Below are positions 1-8,652 of a stretch of 50,676 nucleotides of DNA, one piece after another. The stretch comes from Aquaspirillum serpens DSM 68 (GTDB taxonomy: Bacteria > Pseudomonadota > Gammaproteobacteria > Burkholderiales > Aquaspirillaceae), in NCBI RefSeq assembly GCF_000420525.1, contig NZ_ATVC01000009.1, positions 1 to 50,676 of the forward strand. The letters are read 5' to 3'. The notes under the pieces were generated by a model, which had not been told where the DNA came from, did not search any database, and saw only the letters and a program-made list of their open reading frames with translations. Each line of letters opens with the position of its first letter. Within the stretch, counting starts at the first letter, position 1. The position numbers were made by a program, and so were the translations under genes.

Positions 1-2
1 CC

Positions 3-113
3 CAGTTCGCCTGTGAAGTGAGTGGTGCCGTAATGCCGCCAGCAGCAGGAACCCACCGAAGCGACTTTGGCCTGTGTCTAGACCAAAGCGCCGTAGGAAT
101 CCCCGCTCTTTAG
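3..113 (+). CDS. C-terminal fragment of a TnpB-like (IS200/IS605 OrfB) protein, partial at window edge
   Basis: An open frame enters from the left edge and ends at a TAG (111-113) that lies inside the loop of a hairpin. The last residues (ACEVSGAVMPPAAGTHRSD, then a tail ending VGIPAL) resemble the low-complexity tails of TnpB/OrfB proteins, which commonly run into the right-end hairpin of their element. TnpB is an RNA-guided nuclease carried by IS200/IS605 elements. Only about 36 codons are visible, so catalytic residues cannot be checked and the gene may be intact or broken upstream. The call rests mainly on the adjoining end structure rather than on the protein. Confidence 0.5.
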   Translation, partial: QFACEVSGAVMPPAAGTHRSDFGLCLDQSAVGIPAL

Positions 114-127
114 GGCGGGGAGGATGT
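20..127 (+). mobile_element. Right end of an IS200/IS605-family element
   Basis: Two nested stem-loops are visible. The first has arms CTTTGG (65-70) and CCAAAG (83-88), extended by GCG/CGC. The second has arms CCCCGC (101-106) and GCGGGG (115-120) around TCTTTAGG, followed by AGGATGTCAA. A subterminal hairpin followed by this kind of end sequence is typical of IS605-type right ends, which also specify the 3' part of the TnpB guide RNA. The element end is inferred near 126-130, so bases from about 128 would be the flank (the guide position if an omega RNA is made). Related structures occur at 21560-21640 and 49975-50015. Confidence 0.6.
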
Positions 128-518
128 CAATTGGGCTGTGCTTAAAAAATGGCAGTGGTTTTTTCCCCTAGAAATTGGTAAAAAAATTGCAAAACAAAAA
201 TAAATATTTGTCCTAATGATATTTTCTATTTGCCTTTTGTCCGAAAGTCGGTAATAATGCGTGTTCGTTTTGCTCAGCTTGCGTTATTGCAACGCTTCAT
301 CGATATCTGGCCCCCCGTCGATTTTCTCTTGATTCGGCATTTTGGTTGGCATCGATGTATTTGCCGACCGTCTTTTGGAACCTGTAGACGACCCTCCGGT
401 TGATTAGCTGTCACTCCACGTTATGTTCGAGTGCGCTGACCGTATTGTCTAAGTTCAGCATGACGCCGTGCTTGGCGCTGGGCGCCCACTTGACTTATTG
501 CCCTTTTAAGGAAATCTT
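128..518 (+). promoter_or_regulatory. Long non-coding leader/upstream region of the RNA helicase gene
   Basis: About 390 bases contain no convincing gene. The left part (150-230) is A+T-rich and could hold a promoter, but no -35/-10 pair with proper spacing stands out. The right part has several short inverted repeats, including GGCGC/GCGCC (474-478 and 482-486) about 22 bases upstream of the Shine-Dalgarno TAAGGAA (507-513). Long structured leaders are common for DEAD-box helicase genes induced in the cold, so post-transcriptional control is plausible, but this is inference. Confidence 0.35.
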
Positions 519-2288
519 GTGTCCGATTTTTCGACCGAAGTAGAAACTATTGCCTCCTCCCAAGCTGATTCCGCTGTACCTTCCTTTGCCGAATTGGGTC
601 TTGAAGCACGTATCGTTGCTGCACTGACCAAAAACAACCTGACAACCCCAACGCCAATTCAAGTTCAAGCGATTCCTCACCTGTTGCAAGGTAAAGATTT
701 GATCGCCTCTGCTCAAACCGGTACCGGTAAAACTGCTGCCTTTATGTTGCCTGCACTGCATCGCTTAAGCGAAAATGTGCGTGGCCAAGGTCGTGGTCCC
801 CGTATCTTGGTGTTGACCCCAACTCGTGAATTGGCACAGCAAGTCTCTGACGCTTCCCGCATGTTCTCGCGTGAAATGAACCGTGTCTTCACCCTGTGTG
901 TGACCGGTGGTATGCCTTTCCGCGCTCAACGTGAAGCCTTATCGCGTCCAGTCGAAGTGTTAGTGGCAACCCCAGGTCGTTTGTTAGACCTGATCGAAGC
1001 GCGTGTGGTTGATTTCCGCCGCTTAGATACTTTCGTTCTCGACGAAGCCGACCGCATGTTAGACATGGGCTTCTCCGATGACGTATTGGCGATTGCAGAA
1101 CAACTGCCAAAAGAACGTCAAACCGTGTTCTTTACCGCTACCATGAACAACACCGTGAACGATTTCGCTGCTCATTTGCTGCGTGATCCTGCCACGATTG
1201 AAATTGCTGCGCGTACTGAACGCCACGAAAATATTGAACAAAAACTGTGCTACACCGACGGTTTAGAACACAAACGCAAATTGTTAGACCATTTCTTGCA
1301 AAGCGATGAAGTGCGTCAAGCGATTGTTTTCACCGCGACAAAACGCGATTGTGACCAACTGGCAAATGAATTAGATGCTAGCGGTATCCGTGCGGCGGCA
1401 TTGCATGGCGATATGCGCCAACGCGACCGTCAACGTACCGTTGATAGCTTAAAACGTGGCCACTGCGACATCTTAGTTGCAACTGATGTCGCTGCACGTG
1501 GTTTGGATATTGCTGGTATCAGCCATGTCTTTAACTTCGACTTGCCAAAATTTGCTGAAGATTACGTTCACCGTATTGGTCGTACCGGTCGTGCTGGTGC
1601 GAAAGGGGTGGCGATTTCCTTAGTCGGTCGTATCGACGTCGGTCCATTAAAACGCATCGAGCGTTTCATCGGCCAACGCTTAGAAGAATTGCAAGTCAAC
1701 GGCTTAGAAGCCCGTTTCCGTCCTGCCCCTGCTGCCGCTGGTCGCGGTGGTAAACCAGGTGGTGGCGGTGGTGGTTTTGGTAAGCGTCAAGGCAGCGGCT
1801 TTAGCAAAGGTCAAAGCCGTGGCTTTTCTGGCAGCCAAGATCGTGCCCCACGCGGTGGTGATGGCGACTGGAAACGCTCACGCGACAGCCAAGGCTTTGC
1901 GGGTGATGTAGCGCGTGCTCCACGCGGCGAAGGCCGTAGCTATAGTGGTGAACGCAACACAACCGAACGCAGCTTTGGTCAAGAACGTAGTTTTGGCGGC
2001 GGTGCTCGTCGTACCGAAGACGGCAACAACAGTGGCCGTCGTGAATACGGTCAAGGCCGTGGTGGTTTCGATGGTCAACATCATGGCGGTTTTGGTAACG
2101 GTGGCAACCGCAGCGGTTTCTCTGGTCATCGTGAAGCTCACGGTCATCGCAACGAAGGCAGCAGCCATCGTAGTGAAGGCGGTCGTTTCTCCAGCAGCGG
2201 CGGTGGTCAACGTCAAGGCCATGATAGCCGCGCACCACGTAGCTTTGGTGGTGGCGGTCAACGCCGGAACTTCCGCGACACGGTATAA
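519..2288 (+). CDS. rhlE: DEAD-box ATP-dependent RNA helicase, RhlE-like, with Gly/Arg/Ser-rich tail
   Basis: A cytoplasmic helicase that remodels RNA or ribosome-assembly intermediates using ATP. The 589-residue protein has a Q motif near residue 22, motif I AQTGTGKT (65-72), PTRELAQQ, TPGR, motif II DEAD (175-178), motif III TAT (206-208, instead of the usual SAT), ATDVAARGLDI and motif VI HRIGRTGR (351-358). From about residue 405 a roughly 185-residue tail is built of G, R, S, Q, H and F in RGG/FGG-like patterns, as in RhlE/DeaD-type RNA-binding tails. Translation starts at GTG 519 behind TAAGGAA. The low-complexity tail throws long open frames on other frames, which are not genes. RhlE is the best fit; DeaD/RhlB-like naming cannot be excluded. 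Confidence 0.92.
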   Translation: MSDFSTEVETIASSQADSAVPSFAELGLEARIVAALTKNNLTTPTPIQVQAIPHLLQGKDLIASAQTGTGKTAAFMLPALHRLSENVRGQGRGPRILVLTPTRELAQQVSDASRMFSREMNRVFTLCVTGGMPFRAQREALSRPVEVLVATPGRLLDLIEARVVDFRRLDTFVLDEADRMLDMGFSDDVLAIAEQLPKERQTVFFTATMNNTVNDFAAHLLRDPATIEIAARTERHENIEQKLCYTDGLEHKRKLLDHFLQSDEVRQAIVFTATKRDCDQLANELDASGIRAAALHGDMRQRDRQRTVDSLKRGHCDILVATDVAARGLDIAGISHVFNFDLPKFAEDYVHRIGRTGRAGAKGVAISLVGRIDVGPLKRIERFIGQRLEELQVNGLEARFRPAPAAAGRGGKPGGGGGGFGKRQGSGFSKGQSRGFSGSQDRAPRGGDGDWKRSRDSQGFAGDVARAPRGEGRSYSGERNTTERSFGQERSFGGGARRTEDGNNSGRREYGQGRGGFDGQHHGGFGNGGNRSGFSGHREAHGHRNEGSSHRSEGGRFSSSGGGQRQGHDSRAPRSFGGGGQRRNFRDTV

Positions 2289-2334
2289 TCGAATGTTGCC
2301 ATTGCCTTAAACAATGGCCATTCAATGTCTTACG

Positions 2335-2369
2335 ACGGCTCTTAACTTGTTTAAGGGCCGTTGTTGTTT
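2335..2369 (+). terminator. Intrinsic terminator after the helicase gene
   Basis: Inverted repeat ACGGCTCTTAA (2335-2345) pairs with TTAAGGGCCGT (2351-2361), with one G-U pair, and is followed by TTGTTGTTT. A smaller hairpin CCATTG/CAATGG lies just upstream (about 2299-2316). Confidence 0.7.
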
Positions 2370-2386
2370 ATTCAGGATAGTTTGTC

Positions 2387-2833
2387 ATGTGGAAAAAAAC
2401 GGTAGTGGTGTTGCTGACGAGTACCTTATTGGCCCCTTTAACTTGGGCCAACGATCCGGTGGCGACGCGGCAAGCTGAATTTAAAAAAATCCTGCGGGCG
2501 TTTGAACCGATGGGGATGATGATTCGTGGGGCAAAGCCCTATCAAGCACAGCCTTTCCAACAACAGGCGCTGGCGCTGCTCAATAGCCACAACACCCCGT
2601 GGCAATATTTTCCCCCCGGCTCAGATCGCGGTAAAACGCGTGCAAAAGCCGAGATTTGGACTCGGGCGGCTGATTTTCAGGCAGAACAACAGCTGTTTTC
2701 TTCGCGAGTGAAAGCGTTGCACCAAGCGAGCACCACACAAGCCGATTTAGCAACCTTGCGGGCACGCTATGGCGAAGTGGCACAAAGCTGTAAATCCTGT
2801 CACGACAGCTTCCGTAGCAAAGTTTTGCCTTAA
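2387..2833 (+). CDS. Periplasmic class II (cytochrome c'-like) cytochrome c
   Basis: A small secreted c-type cytochrome of 148 residues. The N-terminus has a typical Sec signal (basic MWKK, hydrophobic stretch, cleavage after TWA near residue 21). The only haem-binding motif, CKSCH, lies at residues 135-139 near the C-terminus, which with an otherwise helical, Q/A-rich body is the layout of cytochrome c'/class II cytochromes. Such proteins bind haem covalently in the periplasm and act in electron transfer or NO handling. The stop overlaps the stop of the convergent murB by two bases, so there is no room for a terminator between them. The physiological partner is not evident from the neighbours. 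Confidence 0.82.
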   Translation: MWKKTVVVLLTSTLLAPLTWANDPVATRQAEFKKILRAFEPMGMMIRGAKPYQAQPFQQQALALLNSHNTPWQYFPPGSDRGKTRAKAEIWTRAADFQAEQQLFSSRVKALHQASTTQADLATLRARYGEVAQSCKSCHDSFRSKVLP

Positions 2834-3846
2834 ACCACATTGCCCATCACATCGGGTTCACGTTCTAGCAGCACGCCATAGTATGTGGCGACGGTGTGCT
2901 GCACATGCTCGGCCAGCGCCATGATATCTGCCGCACTGCCGCCGCCGTAGTTGACCAACACCAACGCTTGTTTTTCATGCACCCCGACTGGCCCTTGCCG
3001 ATAGCCTTTTAAACCAGCGTGATCAATTAACCAACCTGCGGCTAATTTATTACCGTGGTGGGCGAGGGTGGGATGTGCGGTGATTAAACGCTGTAAGGTG
3101 GCATCATCCACCAGCGGATTTTTAAAGAAACTGCCAGCATTGCCCAACTGTTTTGGGTCGGGTAGCTTACTTTGGCGCACTGTTATCACCGCCTGCGCGA
3201 CGGCCTGCGGTGTGATTGTTCCTAATTCCTGTAGAACTTGCTTAAGGTCGCCGTAGTCATAGCGCGGTTGTGGGTGTTTAGGCAGCTGAAATTCCACAGC
3301 AGTAATCAAGGCACGGTGTCGCCATTGCCGTTTAAATACGCTGTCGCGGTAGGCAAACTCACACGCCGCAGCCGATAGACGATGGGTTTGTGCGTTGTCT
3401 AAGTCGATAAATTCGACTGTCTCAATCCATTGCCCGACTTCCACACCATAGGCACCGATGTTCTGTATCGGTGCGGCACCGACAGTACCAGGGATGAGAC
3501 TCAGGTTCTCAAGACCATACCACCCTTGAGCTAGACAATATTGCACAAACTCATGCCAATTTTCCCCCGCTGCGACGCGAATCTTCACCTGCTGATCGTC
3601 CTCACTGAGCAGTTCAATGCCTTTGAGAGACATCAACACAACGGTACCGGCCAAATAAGGGGGAAGTAACACATTACTGCCCTCGCCTAAAATCCAACGT
3701 GGGCCGTGACGAAAGTCATGATCGGCAAGCAAGGCAGGAAGTTGTTCCGCTTGCGTTAGGGTGAGCAAACGCGCTGCGCGTGAGGCAAAACCAAAGCTGT
3801 TGTAAGGCTGTAAATCAGCATCAAAAATCGGCGTTAACATGGTCAT
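2830..3846 (-). CDS. murB: UDP-N-acetylenolpyruvoylglucosamine reductase (MurB)
   Basis: A cytoplasmic FAD enzyme that reduces UDP-GlcNAc-enolpyruvate to UDP-MurNAc with NADPH, the second step of peptidoglycan precursor synthesis. The 338-residue protein matches type I MurB in length (E. coli about 342). It shows the FAD-binding ILGEGSNVLL, the VAAGENWHEFV and SLIPGTVGAAPIQNIGAYGVE segments, the YRDS motif with catalytic-site Tyr/Arg, the GNAGSFFKNP loop with the proton-donor Ser, and the C-terminal LEREPD Glu. The start at 3846 overlaps the end of the MATE gene by four bases, so the two genes form a translationally coupled pair read toward the cytochrome gene. Confidence 0.96.
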   Translation of the reverse strand: MTMLTPIFDADLQPYNSFGFASRAARLLTLTQAEQLPALLADHDFRHGPRWILGEGSNVLLPPYLAGTVVLMSLKGIELLSEDDQQVKIRVAAGENWHEFVQYCLAQGWYGLENLSLIPGTVGAAPIQNIGAYGVEVGQWIETVEFIDLDNAQTHRLSAAACEFAYRDSVFKRQWRHRALITAVEFQLPKHPQPRYDYGDLKQVLQELGTITPQAVAQAVITVRQSKLPDPKQLGNAGSFFKNPLVDDATLQRLITAHPTLAHHGNKLAAGWLIDHAGLKGYRQGPVGVHEKQALVLVNYGGGSAADIMALAEHVQHTVATYYGVLLEREPDVMGNVV

Positions 3847-5258
3847 TGATGGGCAGTGGTGGAGCGCTGGCGGTGTAAACGCTGGCGACTGATATGGTTT
3901 AAGTAAGACACTAATAAAATGGCGGCGAGGGTGAGGCTAATGGTTAGGGCTAACCAAAAACCATGCGCGCCCAATGGCCCGTCGAGGCCGAGTGAAGCCA
4001 TCGGGGGCAGATATAAGCCAAACCACACCCCCATGCCCAGTCCCACGCCCCAAAATGACACGGCATGAATCACCATCGGAATGGTGGTGATCTTATAACC
4101 ACGCAGGGCGCCGGAGGCAATGGTTTGTGTGGCATCGACAATTTGAAATAAAGCGGCAAACAAAAGCAAGGCACTGGCTAATTTAATCACCTGTGGATCG
4201 GGGCTATAACCACGAGCAATACCTTCACGTCCCAACAAAATCAGCAAGGCGGTGAACAAGGCCAATAACAGCCCCGCTAACACCCCCACCCGACTTTTAA
4301 AGCGGGCGGCTTGATAGTCGCCGGCACCAATCGCCTGCCCGACACGAACACTCAACGCGGTGCCAAGGCTTTGCGGGATCATATACAACAGACTAGAGAC
4401 ATTGATCACCACTTGGTGGCTGGCAACGACGACGGTACCGAGTTGTGCCACAAATAGCGCGACAAAGCTAAAGGCACTGACTTCGAGAAAGAACGACAAC
4501 GCAATTGGCGCCCCAAGGTGAACGATATTGCGCTGTTGGGCAAGATCGGGCCATTCAATGTGCTGAAACAGCTTAAAACCGCGATAAGGTGCTGCCCACG
4601 CTACATACCCACCGAGAACCAACGCAGAAAACCAAAACACCAGTCCCGTGGCCCAGCCACAACCGGCGCCGCCGAGGGCTGGTAGGCCAAACCAGCCGTG
4701 AATAAAGAAATAATTCAGAGGTACATTCAAAATCAACGCTAAAACACTGACCACCATAATCGGTTTGGTGTGGTTGAGGCTGGAGGAAGTGGCATGGAAC
4801 ACCCGAAATAATAGAAATCCCGGCACACCGAGTGCCGCACCAATCAGATAGATTTTGGTTTGTTCTGCGACTTGGCTTTCAACCCCCAGCATATCAGGGA
4901 CGGTATAGGCTAACCCCAAGGTCAACAATAAACCGATCATGCCAAGTGCCAAACCCATCCACAGACCTTGCCGAAAGCTGCTACCAATGCGTTGGTGTTC
5001 TTGGGCGCCGAAGTGGTGGGCGATAATAGGATTTAAGGCCATCAATAAACCGGCAAAGGTGATGGTGACGGTGATTAAAATGCTTGAACCGAGCGACACC
5101 GCTGCCAAATCAGCCGTGCCGACGCGCCCAGCCATGACGGTATCGACAAAACCGGTGGCGACTTGGGCAATTTGCGCCACCATCATCGGTAATGCTAAGG
5201 CCAGCAAGGCCCGCATTTCACGCAAACTTGCCGAACGTTGAAATAAATCAGCAACCAT
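3843..5258 (-). CDS. norM: MATE-family multidrug/Na+ antiporter, NorM-like
   Basis: An inner-membrane exporter with about 12 transmembrane helices in two homologous halves, expected to extrude cationic drugs or metabolites in exchange for Na+ or H+. Diagnostic regions are the N-terminal ALPMMVAQIAQVATGFVDTV and MAGRVGTADLAAVSLG segments and the second-half SFFLEVSAFSFVALFVAQLG. The reading frame stays open up to 5348, but ATG 5258 is preferred because the protein then starts at MVADLFQ, like NorM homologues, with about 471 residues; the longer frame would run through a promoter and a terminator hairpin. The leader contains an intrinsic terminator (5269-5300) only 11 bases before the ATG, suggesting attenuation. 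It is followed by murB. Confidence 0.9.
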   Translation of the reverse strand: MVADLFQRSASLREMRALLALALPMMVAQIAQVATGFVDTVMAGRVGTADLAAVSLGSSILITVTITFAGLLMALNPIIAHHFGAQEHQRIGSSFRQGLWMGLALGMIGLLLTLGLAYTVPDMLGVESQVAEQTKIYLIGAALGVPGFLLFRVFHATSSSLNHTKPIMVVSVLALILNVPLNYFFIHGWFGLPALGGAGCGWATGLVFWFSALVLGGYVAWAAPYRGFKLFQHIEWPDLAQQRNIVHLGAPIALSFFLEVSAFSFVALFVAQLGTVVVASHQVVINVSSLLYMIPQSLGTALSVRVGQAIGAGDYQAARFKSRVGVLAGLLLALFTALLILLGREGIARGYSPDPQVIKLASALLLFAALFQIVDATQTIASGALRGYKITTIPMVIHAVSFWGVGLGMGVWFGLYLPPMASLGLDGPLGAHGFWLALTISLTLAAILLVSYLNHISRQRLHRQRSTTAHQ

Positions 5259-5268
5259 AAGCCGTAAC

Positions 5269-5300
5269 AAAAAAACCCGCTTCAGCAAAGATAAGCGGGT
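5269..5300 (-). terminator. Intrinsic terminator within the leader of the MATE gene (candidate attenuator)
   Basis: Read on the minus strand, ACCCGCTT (5300-5293) pairs perfectly with AAGCGGGT (5282-5275) around a 10-base loop and runs into seven T residues (5275-5269). The U-tract ends 11 bases before the MATE start codon. No minus-strand gene lies upstream that would need it, since leuC is divergent. It is therefore best explained as a conditional terminator of the MATE/murB transcript. Confidence 0.7.
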
Positions 5301-5326
5301 GTTGGGTGAGTGAAAATCTGCCAAGC

Positions 5327-5355
5327 AATGTACGCCGTCCGCCTGCAATGGTCAA
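5327..5355 (-). promoter_or_regulatory. Sigma-70-type promoter for the MATE-murB unit
   Basis: On the minus strand TTGACC (5355-5350) is followed after exactly 17 bases by TACATT (5332-5327). Transcription would begin near 5320, giving a leader of about 60 bases that contains the terminator hairpin. Confidence 0.55.
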
Positions 5356-5442
5356 TGCTCGATAGGGGTGCAGTCTGGTGCAGCGCACTGGCTCATGCAA
5401 TAATCTGCGATTCGGAGAATATTGACAGAAGCATCCCCTATC

Positions 5443-6861
5443 ATGGCCTACACCCTTTACGACAAGCTTTGGAACAGTCATGTCATCCGCGAAGAAGCCG
5501 ATGGCACTGTGCTGTTATATATCGATCGTCACTTGGTACACGAAGTGACCAGCCCACAAGCCTTTGAAGGTTTGAAATTGGCTGGCCGCCAACCGTGGCG
5601 AATTTCTTCCATCGTCGCCACTGCCGACCACAACACCCCAACCACAGATTGGGACAAAGCGGAAGGTACGGCAGCGATTGATGATCCCATTTCACGGCAA
5701 CAAGTGGAAACCTTGGATGCTAACATTCGCGAAGTGGGCGCGTTAGCGTATTTCCCTTTCAAGAATATCAACCAAGGGATCGTGCATGTGGTCGGGCCTG
5801 AACAAGGCGCAACCCTGCCGGGAATGACCGTGGTGTGTGGTGATAGCCATACTTCAACTCACGGCGCCTTTGCCTGCTTAGCACATGGTATCGGTACCTC
5901 GGAAGTCGAGCATGTGTTAGCGACACAAACGCTAGTAGCGAAAAAATCGAAATCGATGTTAGTCAGTGTCGAGGGTGATTTAGGCGCTGGCGTGACGGCG
6001 AAAGATGTCGCCTTGGCCATCATCGGTAAAATCGGTACCGCCGGTGGTACGGGGTATGCAATTGAATTTGCTGGTTCGGCCATTCGTAGTTTGTCGATGG
6101 AAGGCCGGATGACGCTGTGTAATATGGCGATCGAAGCCGGTGCGCGTGCTGGCATGGTGGCAGTGGATGAGAAAACCATCGAATACGTCAAAGGCCGCCC
6201 CTTTGCCCCGAAAGCAGAGGTATGGGATGCTGCTGTTGCCTACTGGAATACCTTGCATTCTGATGAAGGCGCACAATTCGACACCGTAGTGGAACTGCCT
6301 GCTGCCGAGATTGTGCCTCAGGTCACTTGGGGCACCTCGCCTGAAATGGTGATTGGGGTCGATGGCCGTGTGCCTGATCCGGCTTTAGAAGCCGATCCGG
6401 TGAAAAAGGGCAGTATCGAGCGCGCTTTGAACTATATGGGTTTGCAGGCCAATACCCCGATTACCGAGATTGCTGTCGATAAGGTGTTTATTGGATCCTG
6501 TACCAATTCTCGGATTGAAGACTTGCGTGCCGCAGCGGCGGTGATTCAAGGCCGACAAAAATCGCCTTCGGTGAAACAGGTGTTGGTGGTGCCGGGGTCG
6601 GGCAATGTCAAAGCCCAAGCAGAACAAGAAGGTTTGCATCATCTGTTCTTGGCTGCGGGTTTTGAGTGGCGGGAGCCAGGGTGTTCGATGTGTTTGGCGA
6701 TGAACGCCGACCGTCTCGAACCGGGTGAACGCTGTGCTTCGACCTCCAACCGCAACTTCGAAGGCCGTCAAGGTCAAGGTGGACGTACCCACTTGGTTAG
6801 CCCTGCGATGGCTGCCGCCGCCGCCATCAGTGGCCACTTTGTTGATATCCGCCAGTTCTGA
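5443..6861 (+). CDS. leuC: 3-isopropylmalate dehydratase large subunit
   Basis: The [4Fe-4S] aconitase-type subunit that, with LeuD, isomerises 2-isopropylmalate to 3-isopropylmalate in leucine synthesis. Cluster ligands are visible at Cys353 (GSCTNSR) and at Cys414 and Cys417 (PGCSMC); [14 protein letters not shown] and the C-terminal [12 protein letters not shown] are also typical. Start: ATG 5443 gives [10 protein letters not shown], matching the family N-terminus, although its ribosome site is weak. An in-frame TTG at 5422 sits close behind GGAGAA and would add seven residues (MTEASPI). The gene is divergent from the MATE gene and leads leuC-leuD-leuB-asd. Confidence 0.97.
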   Translation: MAYTLYDKLWNSHVIREEADGTVLLYIDRHLVHEVTSPQAFEGLKLAGRQPWRISSIVATADHNTPTTDWDKAEGTAAIDDPISRQQVETLDANIREVGALAYFPFKNINQGIVHVVGPEQGATLPGMTVVCGDSHTSTHGAFACLAHGIGTSEVEHVLATQTLVAKKSKSMLVSVEGDLGAGVTAKDVALAIIGKIGTAGGTGYAIEFAGSAIRSLSMEGRMTLCNMAIEAGARAGMVAVDEKTIEYVKGRPFAPKAEVWDAAVAYWNTLHSDEGAQFDTVVELPAAEIVPQVTWGTSPEMVIGVDGRVPDPALEADPVKKGSIERALNYMGLQANTPITEIAVDKVFIGSCTNSRIEDLRAAAAVIQGRQKSPSVKQVLVVPGSGNVKAQAEQEGLHHLFLAAGFEWREPGCSMCLAMNADRLEPGERCASTSNRNFEGRQGQGGRTHLVSPAMAAAAAISGHFVDIRQF

Positions 6862-6872
6862 GAGAAAACACT

Positions 6873-7511
6873 ATGAAAGCGTTTACGCAACTCAATGGCC
6901 TTGTCTGCCCACTCGACCGCGCTAACGTCGATACCGATGCCATTATCCCAAAACAGTTTTTGAAATCGATCAAACGCTCTGGCTTTGGCCCGAATTTGTT
7001 TGATGAATGGCGTTATCTCGACCACGGTGAACCCGGCCAAGATTGCAGCCAACGACCACGCAATCCTGACTTTGTGTTGAATTTCCCACGCTATCAGGGC
7101 GCGCAAGTCTTGTTAGCCCGCGAAAACTTTGGTTGTGGTTCGAGCCGTGAACATGCGCCTTGGGCATTAGAAGACTACGGTTTCCGCGTGGTGATTGCGC
7201 CAAGCTTTGCCGATATTTTCTTTAACAACTGTTACAAAAACGGTTTGTTGCCGATTGTCTTAGCAGCCGAAGCAGTCGATCAGCTATTCCGTGAATGTGA
7301 AGCCCAAGACGGCTATACCCTCACCGTCGATTTGGCGCAACAAACCGTCACCACTCCCGGCGGTACCTCGTTCGCGTTCGACATCACCGAACATCGCAAA
7401 CATTGCTTATTAAATGGTTTAGATGAAATTGGTTTGACTTTGGCCCATGCTGAAGAAATTCGTCGCTATGAAGAAGTGCGACGTCAGCAACAACCTTGGT
7501 TATTCGCCTAA
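6873..7511 (+). CDS. leuD: 3-isopropylmalate dehydratase small subunit
   Basis: The swivelling small subunit that completes the isopropylmalate isomerase active site with LeuC. It is 212 residues long, as in most bacterial LeuD. Recognisable segments are [17 protein letters not shown] near the N-terminus, [14 protein letters not shown] (substrate-binding loop) and the [18 protein letters not shown] segment. It begins 11 bases after the leuC stop behind GAGAGAAAA, so the two subunits are made from one transcript. Confidence 0.97.
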   Translation: MKAFTQLNGLVCPLDRANVDTDAIIPKQFLKSIKRSGFGPNLFDEWRYLDHGEPGQDCSQRPRNPDFVLNFPRYQGAQVLLARENFGCGSSREHAPWALEDYGFRVVIAPSFADIFFNNCYKNGLLPIVLAAEAVDQLFRECEAQDGYTLTVDLAQQTVTTPGGTSFAFDITEHRKHCLLNGLDEIGLTLAHAEEIRRYEEVRRQQQPWLFA

Positions 7512-7540
7512 CTGGCTGATTCAACGAAAGCATACTGCTC

Positions 7541-8602
7541 ATGAAAATTGCTGTTTTACCGGGTGATGGGATTGGCCCAGAAATTATTGAACAAGCCAAG
7601 CGGGTGTTAGACGCCCTGCGTAGTGACGGTTTGCCGATTGAAATGGAAGAAGCGCCTTTGGGTGGGGCAGCGTATGACCAATATGGTCAGCCTTATCCCG
7701 AAGTGACGCAAAAATTGGCCCGTGAAGCGGATGCCATTTTATTGGGGGCGGTTGGTGGGCCTCAATACGACACCCTCGATCGTCCGCTCCGTCCAGAACG
7801 TGGTTTGTTGGCGATTCGTAAAGACTTGAACCTGTTTGCGAATTTGCGCCCTGCGATTTTGTATCCTGAACTGGCGAATGCTTCCACCCTCAAGCCTGAA
7901 GTTGTTGCCGGTTTGGATATTTTAATCGTGCGTGAATTGACCGGTGATATTTATTTCGGCCAACCGCGTGGCGTGGAAGTGCGCGACGGTGAACGCTTTG
8001 GTTTCAATACCATGCACTACACCGAAAGCGAAATCCGCCGTATTGGCCGAGTGGCATTTGAAGCGGCGATGAAGCGCAACAAGCGGGTGTGCTCGGTGGA
8101 CAAAATGAATGTGTTGGAAACCACCCAATTATGGCGCGATGTGATGACCGAATTGGCTCCGGAATATCCGGAAGTCGAATTGACTCATATGTTGGTGGAT
8201 AACGCCGCTATGCAGTTGGTGAAAGCACCAAAACAGTTCGACGTCATGGTTACTGGCAATATGTTCGGCGATATTTTGTCAGATGAAGCCTCGATGTTAA
8301 CCGGTTCGATTGGGATGTTGCCTTCGGCATCGCTCGACGCCAATAACAAAGGCTTGTATGAGCCTTCTCACGGTTCGGCACCCGACATCGCTGGCAAAGG
8401 GGTGGCAAATCCACTAGCAACGATTCTCTCTGCTGCGATGATGCTGCGTTACACCTTTAATCAGGAACAAGCGGCACAGCGTGTTGAAAACGCCGTCAAG
8501 GCAGTGTTAGCACAAGGTCTGCGTACCGGTGATATTTACGAGCCGGGCACCAAGCGCGTCGGTACCCGTGAAATGGGCGATGCGGTATTGGCAGCACTGT
8601 AA
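7541..8602 (+). CDS. leuB: 3-isopropylmalate dehydrogenase
   Basis: A cytoplasmic NAD-dependent oxidative decarboxylase that makes 2-oxoisocaproate, the last specific step before leucine transamination. The 353-residue protein starts [15 protein letters not shown] and carries the metal/substrate segments [22 protein letters not shown], the catalytic Lys/Asp region ([14 protein letters not shown]), [14 protein letters not shown] and [14 protein letters not shown] of the isopropylmalate/isocitrate dehydrogenase family. It lies 29 bases after leuD in the same operon and 50 bases before asd. Confidence 0.97.
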   Translation: MKIAVLPGDGIGPEIIEQAKRVLDALRSDGLPIEMEEAPLGGAAYDQYGQPYPEVTQKLAREADAILLGAVGGPQYDTLDRPLRPERGLLAIRKDLNLFANLRPAILYPELANASTLKPEVVAGLDILIVRELTGDIYFGQPRGVEVRDGERFGFNTMHYTESEIRRIGRVAFEAAMKRNKRVCSVDKMNVLETTQLWRDVMTELAPEYPEVELTHMLVDNAAMQLVKAPKQFDVMVTGNMFGDILSDEASMLTGSIGMLPSASLDANNKGLYEPSHGSAPDIAGKGVANPLATILSAAMMLRYTFNQEQAAQRVENAVKAVLAQGLRTGDIYEPGTKRVGTREMGDAVLAAL

Positions 8603-8652
8603 GCCGTGTGGCTGGTTCAAAGTCAATTTTTGAATAGATAAATAAAGGATAA

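Noticed and set aside
1801-2325. His/Arg-rich minus-strand frame of 174 codons, and a plus-strand frame 1915-2310
   Set aside because: Both are shadows of the Gly/Arg/Ser-rich tail of the RNA helicase; composition is extreme and there is no start signal.
5259-5348. N-terminal extension of the MATE protein starting at TTG 5348
   Set aside because: It would be encoded by the promoter -10 region and the terminator hairpin; the extension has no family resemblance.
5367-5383. Direct repeat GGTGCAG (5367-5373 and 5377-5383) between the MATE gene and leuC
   Set aside because: Could be an operator, but two 7-mers are too little to support a regulator call.
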